Of a stretch of DNA of 64,000 nt, positions 50,698 to 59,954 are shown piece after piece; the stretch's first letter is position 1; each line of letters begins with the position of its first letter. The translations under genes were made by a program, and so were the position numbers. The DNA is from Flavobacterium cutihirudinis (GTDB lineage: Bacteria > Bacteroidota > Bacteroidia > Flavobacteriales > Flavobacteriaceae): the NCBI RefSeq assembly GCF_003385895.1, contig NZ_QRDQ01000010.1:62001-126000 (forward strand). The letters run 5' to 3'. The notes beneath the pieces are model-generated. The model was not told the DNA's origin. It saw only the letters and a list, made by a program, of their open reading frames with translations, and did no database searches.

Positions 50698-51273
50698 CTA
50701 GTGTTCTGTAATTTTCAATTTTTTTAATACCATGCTTTTTCGAGTATTCAAATCTTGTTCAATTTCTTCAGTGAGGTTTTTAGTATTCGATAAAATGCAA
50801 AGTTGATTCAGATTCTTGGTTTTACCAATTTGTATATTTTTTTCAAGAACATCTTTAGAACTCATATATCTATCAAAATATGGCAATATAATCTCTACTA
50901 TTTTTTGACCTAAATATTCCGAGAAAAGATTAAATTCCTGTGTAATTTGATAAAAATTCTTTAATTCAGGTTTCAAGTGTTGAATGTAGGAACTAGAAAT
51001 TGGCTCAAAATTTTCCACCAGAATATCAGTATCATAAATCGAAACAATAGCAAATTCTGTTTGCATTGAATTTGAAGAACCACTCCACGAACCACGGGAA
51101 TCTAAATGAATAATATGTATAATATCATTTGATTTTCGAATCAATTTTCGTCCTAGCTTTTTAAATCCAAAAGGAGCCAATTTTTCAGCAATTATGTTTT
51201 CAATTGACTTTTTAGCATTGCTCAACTCTGTTTTGTCGATAGGTTTATAGAATTTTAAATCTTGCCAGGCCAT
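50698..51273 (-). CDS. DUF4304-like hypothetical protein
   Basis: 191 aa, cytosolic, no signal. The pattern IIAEKLAPFGFKKLGRKLIR, then IIHIIHLDSRGSWSGSSNSM and TEFAIVSIYD, fits DUF4304 (loading of an N-terminal helix, L-x-P-x-G-F-x-K, then a strand with basic and polar residues). The remainder is helical (FNLFSEYLGQKIVEIILPYF). The function is unknown; similar proteins are scattered in accessory DNA. It is the only gene between tRNA-fMet and the tRNA remnant at 51481. Confidence 0.65.
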   Translation of the reverse strand: MAWQDLKFYKPIDKTELSNAKKSIENIIAEKLAPFGFKKLGRKLIRKSNDIIHIIHLDSRGSWSGSSNSMQTEFAIVSIYDTDILVENFEPISSSYIQHLKPELKNFYQITQEFNLFSEYLGQKIVEIILPYFDRYMSSKDVLEKNIQIGKTKNLNQLCILSNTKNLTEEIEQDLNTRKSMVLKKLKITEH

Positions 51274-51480
51274 CTTTTTGGATATAATTTTATGGCTTGC
51301 AGCTAACTTTCTGATGCTACAAACGGGTTGGGACTAAATTAACGTTATTTTTCAGATTCACAAAATTCTCTCAAGTACAAAACTATATTTAAATTAAACC
51401 TAATGCCCAAATCACTTGTAACGGATTTTAGACGATATTTTTTATGGTTCGACAACAATTTCTCTACAGATTCCGATCGG

Positions 51481-51502
51481 GTTCGGGGCCTGTTCCCGCT
51501 AC
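51481..51502 (+). pseudogene. Remnant of the tRNA-fMet 3' end
   Basis: GTTCGGGGCCTGTTCCCGCT plus AC matches the T loop, T stem and acceptor end of tRNA-fMet (50261-50282) at 20 of 22 positions, and is followed at the same distance by the same hairpin. The rest of the tRNA is missing. It is the mark left by a duplication or by an insertion at the tRNA 3' end. The remaining part of the 51274-51854 gap shows another shared patch, TTGTCTACATA (51585 and about 50650). Confidence 0.8.
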
Positions 51503-51506
51503 ATGT

Positions 51507-51540
51507 AAAAAAGCTTCAGAGAAATCTGAAGCTTTTTTTT
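51507..51540 (+). terminator. AGCTTCAGA hairpin, copy 2
   Basis: AAAAAAGCTTCAGA / TCTGAAGCTTTTTT directly after the tRNA remnant, with a T run. Confidence 0.8.
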
Positions 51541-51854
51541 TAAATTCTCATTGCAAACTCAGATTGCAAATCTGCGCTATCATTGTCTACATATTACAGC
51601 TATCGAGAATTCTTTTCCAAATCATAGACTAGTAAGCAATATGTTGTTAATGATTTGCAATCTTTTTTGGTTACTTTTGAAAATGTATACCAAAACAATT
51701 CATATATGAAGTTTTGTTAAGTTTTGTGTTTAGTTACTATCACAGTAAAACAATGTAAACCTAAAAAAAGGTTTCAAAATTTATCGAATATAAACTGAGG
51801 ATTTTCTCCTAACAATTGATTCATAGTGATTCTATGCGACAAGTAATATAAAAA

Positions 51855-52886
51855 ATGATACAATCTAACCAACTGCTTTTCTTTTTTAGTGCTTTAGGGG
51901 CTTTTAATGGTTTCTTGCTTTCCTTGTATTTTGCCATAAATGCTAAAAATAAAAAATTTACAAACTATTTTTTATCCCTATTACTTTTAGTTTTAAGTAT
52001 TAGAATTGTCAAATCGGTTTTTTTCTATTTTAATCCGCACTTATCCAATATCTTTATTCAGATTGGACTTTCTGCCTGTGTTCTAATTGGTCCTTTTCTT
52101 TTTTTATATCTCAAATCAGTGATGGAAAACGAAAAACCAAATTGGAAAATACATGTAATCCCTTATTTGACTGCTATAACCATTATTGGATTTTTTTATC
52201 CTTACGTTGAACATCACGAAGTTTGGAGTAGATGGATTGTAAATGCAATATACTTTCAGTGGTTCATCTATATTGCTTTATCATTAAAATACCTCTGGCC
52301 AGTTATTCTCAAGCTCAAAAAGAAAGAGAGTTTACAGAAATTAGATTTTTGGTTTTTAAGCATTTATTTAGGTGTTGCATTTATCTGGTTAGCCTACAAT
52401 TTTGCATTATATACATCTTATATAATTGGAGCGTTGTCATTTACATTTATTCTTTATCTGATTGTTTTGCTTTTAATTTTCAGAAAAAGTAGTGACTCTA
52501 CTTTTTTTCATGAAAAGAAGAAATATCAAAACAAGGAAATTGACAAAAAGATGCTGGATGAAATAGGCCAAAAATTATCAATTTTAATTGAAAAGGAAGC
52601 GTTTCTCAATTCAAATTTCACGCTTGAAGAAGCAGCAAATGAACTAAAAATAACAAAGCATTTATTATCTCAGTATGTAAATGAAATTTTAGGAAAATCT
52701 TTCTCAAATCTCATTAAAGAATATCGAATTGAAAAAGCAAAACAATTATTAGAAACGGAGAAAAACTATACAATAGAAAGTTTAGGCTATGATTGTGGTT
52801 TTAATTCAAAATCCTCCTTCTTTACTGCGTTTAAAAAAATTACAGGACTAACTCCTGCAGAATATCAAAAATCCTCCTTAAAATAG
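51855..52886 (+). CDS. AraC-family regulator with membrane N-terminus
   Basis: 343 aa. The first ~210 residues form about seven hydrophobic segments (LLFFFSALGAFNGFLLSLYF, then others), an arrangement common in Bacteroidota sensor-regulators. The C-terminus (about 240-343) holds the AraC double HTH: FTLEEAANELKITKHLLSQY and YTIESLGYDCGFNSKSSFFT, then FKKITGLTPAEYQ. It probably senses a membrane-linked or small signal directly. It precedes two serine-hydrolase genes on the same strand, which are plausible targets. Confidence 0.9.
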   Translation: MIQSNQLLFFFSALGAFNGFLLSLYFAINAKNKKFTNYFLSLLLLVLSIRIVKSVFFYFNPHLSNIFIQIGLSACVLIGPFLFLYLKSVMENEKPNWKIHVIPYLTAITIIGFFYPYVEHHEVWSRWIVNAIYFQWFIYIALSLKYLWPVILKLKKKESLQKLDFWFLSIYLGVAFIWLAYNFALYTSYIIGALSFTFILYLIVLLLIFRKSSDSTFFHEKKKYQNKEIDKKMLDEIGQKLSILIEKEAFLNSNFTLEEAANELKITKHLLSQYVNEILGKSFSNLIKEYRIEKAKQLLETEKNYTIESLGYDCGFNSKSSFFTAFKKITGLTPAEYQKSSLK

Positions 52887-53139
52887 GTTCAATATTATAG
52901 AATTGAACTTCTATCTTATAAATTAAAACCTCGAAACAATCTGCATTCGGGATATTTGCGCTTATTATCAATAATCTTAAAAATGACAAAAGCGCCGAAA
53001 GTTATAATACAAAACATTTTCATCTTCCTTCTTCTCACAACTTCAAAAACTATTTTGCATCATGAAGCTAAATTGCAACTGGTGCATTGTCGATAAAATT
53101 TCAACTAAAATCGTTAAATCAAAATAAAATATCACATCG

Positions 53140-54195
53140 ATGAAGTATCTATTTTTCTTAGCCACATTCATACATCTGTTTCCATTAACTAATATATCTG
53201 CTCAAAATTTAAAGAACAACGAAATTGATAAGTACATAAAAGAGGTTCAGCAACAATATAATATTCCAGGATTAGCCCTAGCGGTTATAAAAGATGGCAA
53301 ATTAATTCACAAGATGAACTACGGACTTGCGAATATCGAAATGGGAGTTCCTGTAACAGATAAAACTTTATTTCCATTGTTTTCAACTACTAAAGTAATG
53401 TCGGTTATTGCCGTTTATCAATTAATTCAAGAAAATAAGATAGCTCTGGAAAGTCCTATTTCTTATTTTTTAGATGACTTGCCGATTACTTGGAAAAACG
53501 TGCAAGTAAAAAATCTAATAACACATTCGTCAGGCTTGCCCGATATTGTAAATTATACAACTGAAAATGAAGAAAATGCAAAACAAAAGGTTTACAATGA
53601 CAGCATAAAATTTTCACCAGGAAACCAATTTGATTATAATCAAACTAATTATTGGTTGCTTAACAGAATTTTTCAAAAAGTTGTTCATAAAACACTGAGT
53701 CAGTTTATTATTGATACTCAATTCCAATCGGTAGTACGATCAGTTGTCTTTGAAGGAAATAATCTAAAAGTAGTTGAAAATTTAAGTTACGGATATGTGA
53801 ATACGGATGGTTCAGCTGAGTTTCTCAAAAGAAACTGGAATTTTCCTGAGTATGAATATGGAGCTGCTGCACTTAATATGACATTAGATGCTTTCATTGA
53901 ATGGAATACAAACTTTGACAATGGCTTTTTTATATCTGATAAAATGAAAAAACAATTATTGGCTCCATTTAATTATGAAATCAAAAGAGATTTTACCTAT
54001 GGATTGGATTTGATAAAACAGAATAATGATGTTTCTTATGGTTTTTCAGGAGGACTCTCAACAGCCTTTAGAAAATTTCCTGATAAAGGACTAACCGTAA
54101 TTCTTTTGGCAAACGGAATGTTTATCCCTACGGATAAGCGACACGGAATAAATGAGGTCGTAAATACGATTGCCTCCATCGCAGAAAAAAAGTAA
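53140..54195 (+). CDS. Beta-lactamase-fold serine hydrolase (class C-like), altered motifs
   Basis: 351 aa, signal peptide ending NISAQ. Motif 1 is intact (STTK, Ser82/Lys85). Motif 2 appears as Tyr166-Asn-Gln168 rather than Tyr-Ser-Asn, and motif 3, normally His/Lys-Ser/Thr-Gly, reads FSG (302-304). So two of three catalytic boxes deviate, in contrast with its neighbour. The protein may be an esterase or peptidase with changed chemistry, or inactive. It lies between the AraC gene and a second family member; spacing (90 nt) allows co-transcription. Confidence 0.85.
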   Translation: MKYLFFLATFIHLFPLTNISAQNLKNNEIDKYIKEVQQQYNIPGLALAVIKDGKLIHKMNYGLANIEMGVPVTDKTLFPLFSTTKVMSVIAVYQLIQENKIALESPISYFLDDLPITWKNVQVKNLITHSSGLPDIVNYTTENEENAKQKVYNDSIKFSPGNQFDYNQTNYWLLNRIFQKVVHKTLSQFIIDTQFQSVVRSVVFEGNNLKVVENLSYGYVNTDGSAEFLKRNWNFPEYEYGAAALNMTLDAFIEWNTNFDNGFFISDKMKKQLLAPFNYEIKRDFTYGLDLIKQNNDVSYGFSGGLSTAFRKFPDKGLTVILLANGMFIPTDKRHGINEVVNTIASIAEKK

Positions 54196-54285
54196 AGACT
54201 TAATACAATCTCAAACCCGCTGTAGTACTAAACGTTATGTACTATTCAACCACTTAATCAGAAAATCAAACTATAAATTACAACA

Positions 54286-55329
54286 ATGAAATATTTAACT
54301 ATTATTTTATTTTTCACATTATTTGCATGTAAAAGTGTTCATCAAACCAATAAACAAAGTGTTGAAAATGCGATTACAAATAACGCTGTCCAGTTATTAG
54401 AGGACAAAAGATTTCATTCTGTTTCTGTTGCAGTTTACAAAGATGGAGAAGCCACAATAAAACATTTTGGTGAATTAACTATCGGAAAAGGAAACAAACC
54501 AAACGATTCTACACTTTATGAATTGGCTTCTGTAACTAAAACTTTTACAGGTTATATAGCCGCTAAAGCCGTACTTGATAAAAAGATAAGTTTAGATGAT
54601 GATATCAGAATCTATCTTGATGAACCTTATCCTAATTTTGAATTTAAAGGTGAACCTATAAGAATCAAACACCTGATCACACATACAAGTGGATTTCCAA
54701 ATTTCCCTATTAAAAGCGAAAATAAAAAGGCTTTTTTTGAAGGATTAAAACTAATCAAAATTGAAACGAAACCTGGAGAAACATACTTCTATTCAAACAC
54801 TGCTCCAGAGTTGACAGCGTATATTCTTGAAAAAGTGTATCAAAAACCTTATGAGGAATTGGTAAATGAATTTATTTTGAAGCCAAATAAAATGAACCAA
54901 ACGAAGTTTACACTAAATGAAAATGATAAAACAAGATTGGTAAAAGGTTATAACGATAAAAACGAGTTAATGCCTAATTTCAATCGAACTTTGTGGGGCG
55001 GAATTTCTGGATTACATTCTACGACTACGGATTTAGTGAAATACATGAAATTGCAACTAGAAAAGTCAAATCCTGTTGTAAACGAATCGCATAAAAAATT
55101 ATACAAAGAAGGTTCTGATTTTTGGGAAGGCTACCATTGGTACATTTTAGAAAATGATGATAAATTAATTTATAGACATCACGGAGGTATTTACGGAATG
55201 CAAAATTGGTTTGTAATTTATCCTAAACAAAATATAGGGATATCCATATTGACAAATACCAGCTTTAGTGAAACAGGAGAAATTTTAGAAAAAGTAGTTG
55301 ATAAATTGTTTGATGACATCAATAAATAA
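54286..55329 (+). CDS. Beta-lactamase-fold serine hydrolase (lipoprotein)
   Basis: 347 aa. Lipoprotein signal with Cys15 (LFFTLFACKS). All three family motifs are visible: SVTK (Ser82/Lys85) in LASVTKTFTGY, Tyr-Ser-Asn in TYFYSNTAPEL, and the HGG box in YRHHGGIYGM. TWLHTSG-like ITHTSGFPNFP is also typical. Class-C-fold proteins of this sort include D-aminopeptidases, esterases and carboxypeptidases; true beta-lactamase activity is not implied. Confidence 0.9.
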   Translation: MKYLTIILFFTLFACKSVHQTNKQSVENAITNNAVQLLEDKRFHSVSVAVYKDGEATIKHFGELTIGKGNKPNDSTLYELASVTKTFTGYIAAKAVLDKKISLDDDIRIYLDEPYPNFEFKGEPIRIKHLITHTSGFPNFPIKSENKKAFFEGLKLIKIETKPGETYFYSNTAPELTAYILEKVYQKPYEELVNEFILKPNKMNQTKFTLNENDKTRLVKGYNDKNELMPNFNRTLWGGISGLHSTTTDLVKYMKLQLEKSNPVVNESHKKLYKEGSDFWEGYHWYILENDDKLIYRHHGGIYGMQNWFVIYPKQNIGISILTNTSFSETGEILEKVVDKLFDDINK

Positions 55330-55491
55330 ATATAAGATAAAAATAATCGATACAAAACAACAGCTTGAATTTGAATCAAGTCAATTATATTAGTTTTCTA
55401 CATCATTAATTTTTAGATGCCAATTAAAAAATCGCATAATAATCCTTAATAAAGAGATTTGATATTTGAATACTTCCCCCGATGAAAACAA

Positions 55492-55518
55492 AAACTTCAG
55501 AGAAATCTGAAGCTTTTG
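55492..55518. terminator. AGCTTCAGA hairpin, copy 3
   Basis: AAACTTCAGA / TCTGAAGCTTT between convergent genes; one unpaired base. CCCCCGATGAAAAC before it weakly recalls the tRNA acceptor end. Confidence 0.65.
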
Positions 55519-55569
55519 TTTGGATTACTTTGAAGAATCCATTCGTTGATTAACTGTTGGCAACAGTTT

Positions 55570-56172
55570 CTATTCCGCTTTAAAAGTGTCATTGTCCTTA
55601 TCTTCAGTCCAGTTATATTCTATTTCAAATGCAATTTTTCTTGCAAATTCAATTCCGTGTCGGTTACTTATGAAGCCCAAAGCCATATCTATTCCAGCAC
55701 TTACACCCGATGATGTATAATATTTGTCGTCAATTGTCCAGCGCGCGCTTTTGTTCCAATTTACATTTATCCCATTTGAAATTACCCAATTAAATGCTCG
55801 TTTATTTGAAGTTGCTGTTTTATTATCTAAAAGTCCAGTCCTTGCGAGTAATGCACTTCCGGTGCAAACTGTCAATACAAATTTGCTGAATGTTGCTATT
55901 TCTTTTATTTTGTCAATGAGTAATTTATTTTCAACTTCTTTTCTTGTACCCAAGCCACCAGGAATTAAAAATATTTCCAAGTCCTTGTTGATGTCTTCCA
56001 ATTTCGCAGACAAGACAGAAACTCCATGTTTATTTTTTATTTGCCCACCATCTAGTGAATAAAACGCAACACTATATATATCTACAAGTCGTCCAAAAAC
56101 TTCTACAGGCCCATAAACGTCTAAGGTTTCAAAGTCGTCAAATAGTAATACTGCTATGTTCATAGTTCTCAT
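55570..56172 (-). CDS. DJ-1/PfpI-family protein
   Basis: 200 aa. The fold is shown by MNIAVLLFDDFETLDVYGPV at the start, IFLIPGGLGTR, and the nucleophile elbow LTVCTGSALLARTGLL (Cys about residue 101), followed by GVSAGIDMALGFI. This is the transcriptional-regulator-like PfpI subgroup without an AraC domain. Possible roles are isonitrile hydratase-like or glyoxalase-type; not resolvable here. The start could also be the ATG at 56163 (MNIAVL), three residues in. Confidence 0.87.
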   Translation of the reverse strand: MRTMNIAVLLFDDFETLDVYGPVEVFGRLVDIYSVAFYSLDGGQIKNKHGVSVLSAKLEDINKDLEIFLIPGGLGTRKEVENKLLIDKIKEIATFSKFVLTVCTGSALLARTGLLDNKTATSNKRAFNWVISNGINVNWNKSARWTIDDKYYTSSGVSAGIDMALGFISNRHGIEFARKIAFEIEYNWTEDKDNDTFKAE

Positions 56173-56280
56173 GTCTATTAAAATTATCGTTAACGTTCTG
56201 GTAGTAAAATGGGATTAGGATTAAGTGTAAATATGTAAACTTTTTTCATGACGAGACAATGGCTTTTTTTACTTGAATTC

Positions 56281-56832
56281 TTAATCAGGCTTTATTAAAT
56301 TATCTTTTACTTTAGCATAAATATCAAGACTTATAAACTTGCCATTTTTAATTTCGCAGTCTTTCATAGTTCCTTCGTATTGAAAATCAAGTTTAACCAT
56401 TACGTTTTTACAATTCTTATTTTCCGACTCTACAAATCCTTCAATTCTGTTAAGGTCTAAATTGCCAAACCCATAACTGCAAAGCAACGGAATTGCTTCT
56501 TTCATAATTCCATGCCCCCAAAAACCTGGAATTAACCAAAAACCGATTTCTGCTTTTTTATGTTCTTTACTTAAATTGTTTAACCCGGCAGCTCCGTAGA
56601 ATATTTTATTATCAGCAGAGCAAATGGCAAACCAAATTCCGGTATCGTTTTTTTCAAGATCAGCAAAAAAAATCATTTGTTCTTTAGTTGCTTCCAATGT
56701 TTGAAAACTCACTCCATAATATTTAATAACTTCTGGATCTGAAAGTCCTTTGAAAACATTTTCAAGATCATGATCTGCGAATTGTCGCAGTAAAAGTCTT
56801 TCGGTTTTTATAGTCGGAAATTCTTTCTTCAT
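56281..56832 (-). CDS. GNAT-family N-acetyltransferase (RimJ/RimL type)
   Basis: 183 aa from the ATG at 56832, chosen because KKEFPTIKTERLLLRQF is the usual N-terminus; the longer frame adds eight residues. Acetyl-CoA-binding pattern: AEIGFWLIPGFWGHGIMKEA (motif A, Q/R-x-x-G-x-G/A form with WGHGIM), then YGFGNLDLNRIEGFVESENK and NVMVKLDFQYEG. Members acetylate ribosomal proteins, amino acids or antibiotics. It sits alone in a minus-strand run of accessory genes. Confidence 0.88.
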   Translation of the reverse strand: MKKEFPTIKTERLLLRQFADHDLENVFKGLSDPEVIKYYGVSFQTLEATKEQMIFFADLEKNDTGIWFAICSADNKIFYGAAGLNNLSKEHKKAEIGFWLIPGFWGHGIMKEAIPLLCSYGFGNLDLNRIEGFVESENKNCKNVMVKLDFQYEGTMKDCEIKNGKFISLDIYAKVKDNLIKPD

Positions 56833-57058
56833 GATTTTATGTTTGTTTCTAATCATTAGTTTTTGTCGTCAAGAACTGACCGCTAACTTTTTTATATGAT
56901 ATAAAACCGCAAAAAAGCCATACAAATTTGGATCGATGTACAGTCATTGACATAAATCGATTCTTTCAACACGCACTTTTTTAGTATCATTGTCACTTGT
57001 ACAGCTTTCCTTTAATTTATTTAGTTCGTAAGATATGCTTTTATCAAAATTAATTCTT

Positions 57059-57859
57059 TTATGAATCTGGTTTTGGGCCTTTTGAAATTATAAGCCTCAC
57101 TAATCCCGGAAACCAATTTTGCAACCACACAATTACTTTACCGTGTGCGGTGAATACGTAATTTCTCTTTCGTTTTAGAATAGCTCTAATCATCACTTTT
57201 GCCGCTTTATCAGTAGGCCACATTAAATTCGACGGACGCGGATCGGGTTGTTCAGGATGCCAAACGCCGTCATTATCAATTCTAGCAATTTCCGAGACCA
57301 CAAATCCGGGATGCAACGTCGTACAACTGACACCAGTTCCCATTAATTCAACCTGTAAAGTTTGACCAATTGAGTGTACAGCAGCTTTTGATGCGCCATA
57401 AGCGCCTATATTAGGATTAGGAAGATATGCGGCTACACTTCCTACTAAACCAATTCGGCCATTATTTTTCTTTAAATGTGGCAACGCATATTTTACCGTT
57501 AAAGCTAAGCCTGTAACATTGCCTTGTAATTGTTTATTCCAATCTTTGGCGGTTAGTTTTTCCACGCTTCCAAAAATGCCAAAACCGACATTCGCAATTA
57601 CTATGTCTATGCGTCCCCAGGTTTTAATGATTTGTTGAACAGCATTTTCAATATCGGTTTCCTCCATTATATCACATGGTATTACCAATGCTTCCTTACC
57701 CAAGCTCTTTATTTCTTCTGCTACTTTATCCAATAATTCTTTACGTCTGGAAGAAAGAACAACTTTATATCCTAATCCGGCACACTCAAAAGCCATTGCT
57801 TTGCCAATGCCAGATGAAGCGCCGGTAATCCAAACTACGTTTTCTTGTGTATTTGTCAT
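57059..57859 (-). CDS. Short-chain dehydrogenase/reductase
   Basis: 266 aa. TGASSGIGKAMA cofactor loop, IVIANVGFG (in place of the usual NNAG), catalytic Ser in VGSVAAYL and YGASKAAV, then LHPGFVVSEI. The C-terminus carries a basic, partly hydrophobic tail (KRKRNYVFTAHGKVIVWLQN), as in SDRs that attach to membranes. Substrate unknown. The sequence NVG instead of NAG is a mild deviation found in part of the family. Confidence 0.88.
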   Translation of the reverse strand: MTNTQENVVWITGASSGIGKAMAFECAGLGYKVVLSSRRKELLDKVAEEIKSLGKEALVIPCDIMEETDIENAVQQIIKTWGRIDIVIANVGFGIFGSVEKLTAKDWNKQLQGNVTGLALTVKYALPHLKKNNGRIGLVGSVAAYLPNPNIGAYGASKAAVHSIGQTLQVELMGTGVSCTTLHPGFVVSEIARIDNDGVWHPEQPDPRPSNLMWPTDKAAKVMIRAILKRKRNYVFTAHGKVIVWLQNWFPGLVRLIISKGPKPDS

Positions 57860-58055
57860 ATTAAGGGTTTTTTAGTTAGAAGAGTTGCTTTTCAAGCTGG
57901 CGCAAAACTTATTTTGATATATTACAAACCACACAAATCTAGCGAATTAGGTAATATATTTTGATGAGTGTTTCATTTTTTATTACACATCATGTTGATG
58001 CGAATGGGATTATACGATATAATCTTCAAAATTTTAATACCTCCCGACTAGTACG

Positions 58056-58086
58056 AAAAAAGCTCCAGAGTAATCTGAAGCTTTTT
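58056..58086. terminator. AGCTTCAGA hairpin, copy 4
   Basis: AAAAAGCTCCAGA / TCTGAAGCTTTTT (58056-58068 and 58074-58086). CTCCCGACTAGTAC just before it resembles the tRNA acceptor end plus spacer. On the minus strand it could end the DUF5694 transcript. Confidence 0.7.
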
Positions 58087-58156
58087 CTGTTTTTTTTGGG
58101 ATGAAGCATTATTCGTTTAAGTCTGACGTTCGTGCTTGGGGAATCACAGCGCTAAT

Positions 58157-58972
58157 TTATTTTAATACACTATTGACTTCAACAATTTCAAAATCGTCAT
58201 TATTTTGTAGCAAATGTTTTAATATAGGTATATGTCCTTGACCAAAGATCAGTACGACATATTTATCCGAAGGTCCGACTTGATTTATAATATTTGAATA
58301 AATAGCAAGATTTCTTAAATACCATTCTGATACATATTCTGCTCCAGCAAAATTTTTACCGGCTCCAATTTGTGTTAAATATTTCAGATAAATTGATAAA
58401 TTTCTTTTTAATTCCTCAGGCTTATTTATGTATTTTAAAACTTCGGTAATCGTACCTTTTTTCAATTTAGTATCATAATCATTTATCAGTGCATTGGCAT
58501 GAACTCCTAAATCTTTTAGCAAATAAAGTTGATCATTTCCTTTTGCGGTTGCAGCCATTAAACTATCGTGCATTGCATAAAATTTATCTACGCAATTTAT
58601 TTGATTTAATTTTAATTTTTTACCCAGTCTAAAACCAATTTGTTCTCTTTCGGAAACGGTGAGTTTGTAATTACCTGATAAATATAAACGATACAAACTA
58701 TCGATAGATCTTTGATTATCAGATGGTTTTTCAATCATCACTTTAGTTGCTTTTGTTTGAGATAAAACATTCGTTAAATCTTCTAATTCACTTTGACGTT
58801 TGGCATTTAGAAAATCGTCTGCTTTTAGTTCAAAAGTATCTGTATGCGGGTTTTCAAAATGGATTGTCCCGATTAATAAGATTTTAATTTTTGGTTTAGA
58901 TTCTTGTCCAAAAGTTATTGTCGTAATTAAAAGCGCAATTAAAAATGTAGAAATTGTTTTAATGAAATTCAT
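58157..58972 (-). CDS. DUF5694 family secreted protein
   Basis: 271 aa from the ATG at 58972 (MNFIKTISTFLIALLITTIT then FGQ, signal peptide); the longer frame adds a Lys-rich leader and would overlap the upstream gene. Typical blocks: IKILLIGTIHFENPHTDTFE, VMIEKPSDNQRS, EREQIGFRLGKKL and VLIFGQGHIPILKHLL near the end. GTIHF and FGQGHI recall the TraB/ChaN-like metal-dependent hydrolase group, with paired His motifs at both ends of the domain. Function not established. It lies 10 nt after the DUF6090-like gene. Confidence 0.85.
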   Translation of the reverse strand: MNFIKTISTFLIALLITTITFGQESKPKIKILLIGTIHFENPHTDTFELKADDFLNAKRQSELEDLTNVLSQTKATKVMIEKPSDNQRSIDSLYRLYLSGNYKLTVSEREQIGFRLGKKLKLNQINCVDKFYAMHDSLMAATAKGNDQLYLLKDLGVHANALINDYDTKLKKGTITEVLKYINKPEELKRNLSIYLKYLTQIGAGKNFAGAEYVSEWYLRNLAIYSNIINQVGPSDKYVVLIFGQGHIPILKHLLQNNDDFEIVEVNSVLK

Positions 58973-58982
58973 TTTTCTTTTT

Positions 58983-59687
58983 TTATTTTTCTTCTTTCTC
59001 AATCTCTTTTATAATTTCTCTTGCTTGTTTAATAGCTTCTTCATAAGGCTTTTGACCAGATTTGGTAAAATTATCAATACCTGATAAAATAATCTTTACC
59101 TTCTTTCTTAGTATCGTAATATTTATATCTTCATCTTCTTTTCCCGAAATTAATAAATCTACATATCTTGAAGTTAGTTTTTCGTATGACTCTTCGATAA
59201 GTGTTATTTGTGGGATAGCTTGTTGATAATAGCTCAAAACCCTATTTCTCAAATTTTGATTTTCTATAGTATTTATTTTTCCGCTAGATTTAAAACCTTC
59301 ATATCGGCCATTATTTATTACTGTATTAATGAAATTTGTACCTGAATTAATTTGTTTATGGTTCGCCTTAATACTATCTATTTTTTGAGGTGTAAGTTGT
59401 AAAACAAATGATATTTGTTGTTGCGTTTCATTTAAAGTTTTTCTCGTGTTTTCCAGATTTTTAATATCATTTTGTAAATCTTCTTTCAATCCTGTTAAAA
59501 ATATTTGTGCATCTTTATGCTGATGTCTTTCTTCGCTCCAAGAGTGAAGCCAGATTGAAAGTGTAACTGCAAATACAATAATTAAAATTTCAGTCAGTAT
59601 TTCTTTTACTTTTTCTTTGAAAGAATGATTTTTATTGCTCATTTCTGAATGTATTTTTTTGGTGTGTTTTATTATTTCGTCTTGCAT
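58983..59687 (-). CDS. DUF6090-like membrane-anchored protein
   Basis: 234 aa with a short cytosolic N-terminus, one membrane segment (EILIIVFAVTLSIWLHSWSE, about 33-52) and a long helical, coiled-coil-like periplasmic part (LKEDLQNDIKNLENTRKTLN; then TLIEESYEKLTSRYVDL). The TLSIWLHSWSEERH junction is characteristic of this group in Bacteroidota. It is encoded directly upstream of DUF5694 with a 10-nt gap, so the two probably work together. Confidence 0.75.
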   Translation of the reverse strand: MQDEIIKHTKKIHSEMSNKNHSFKEKVKEILTEILIIVFAVTLSIWLHSWSEERHQHKDAQIFLTGLKEDLQNDIKNLENTRKTLNETQQQISFVLQLTPQKIDSIKANHKQINSGTNFINTVINNGRYEGFKSSGKINTIENQNLRNRVLSYYQQAIPQITLIEESYEKLTSRYVDLLISGKEDEDINITILRKKVKIILSGIDNFTKSGQKPYEEAIKQAREIIKEIEKEEK

Positions 59688-59954
59688 ATTTAGTTTTGTA
59701 ATTTTTAGATCTCAATTAGTTATTTCTATATTCGGAAAATGACACGCAACTTGTATATTTATGATAAATATCTCACAATATTTGTCGCCAAATATATAAT
59801 ATTTCCATTACAAATCATCGCAAGACTTTATTTTGCTGGATGTTTTTGATATTTAATGTGAATATGGCTTTATAAATAAAATGATGAGAAAAATTTGATC
59901 TGTTTTTCTAGAATTATTGAATTTGGTTGAATTTTTATAATATGTTTTTTGATA

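Noticed and set aside
53140..55329. Antibiotic-resistance beta-lactamases
   Set aside because: Motifs show only the broad class-C fold shared with peptidases and esterases; one has degenerate boxes, and nothing points to resistance.
55344..55357. ATAATCGATACA as a further LacI operator
   Set aside because: Only half of the palindrome fits, it follows a gene rather than a promoter, and the neighbours are not uronate genes.
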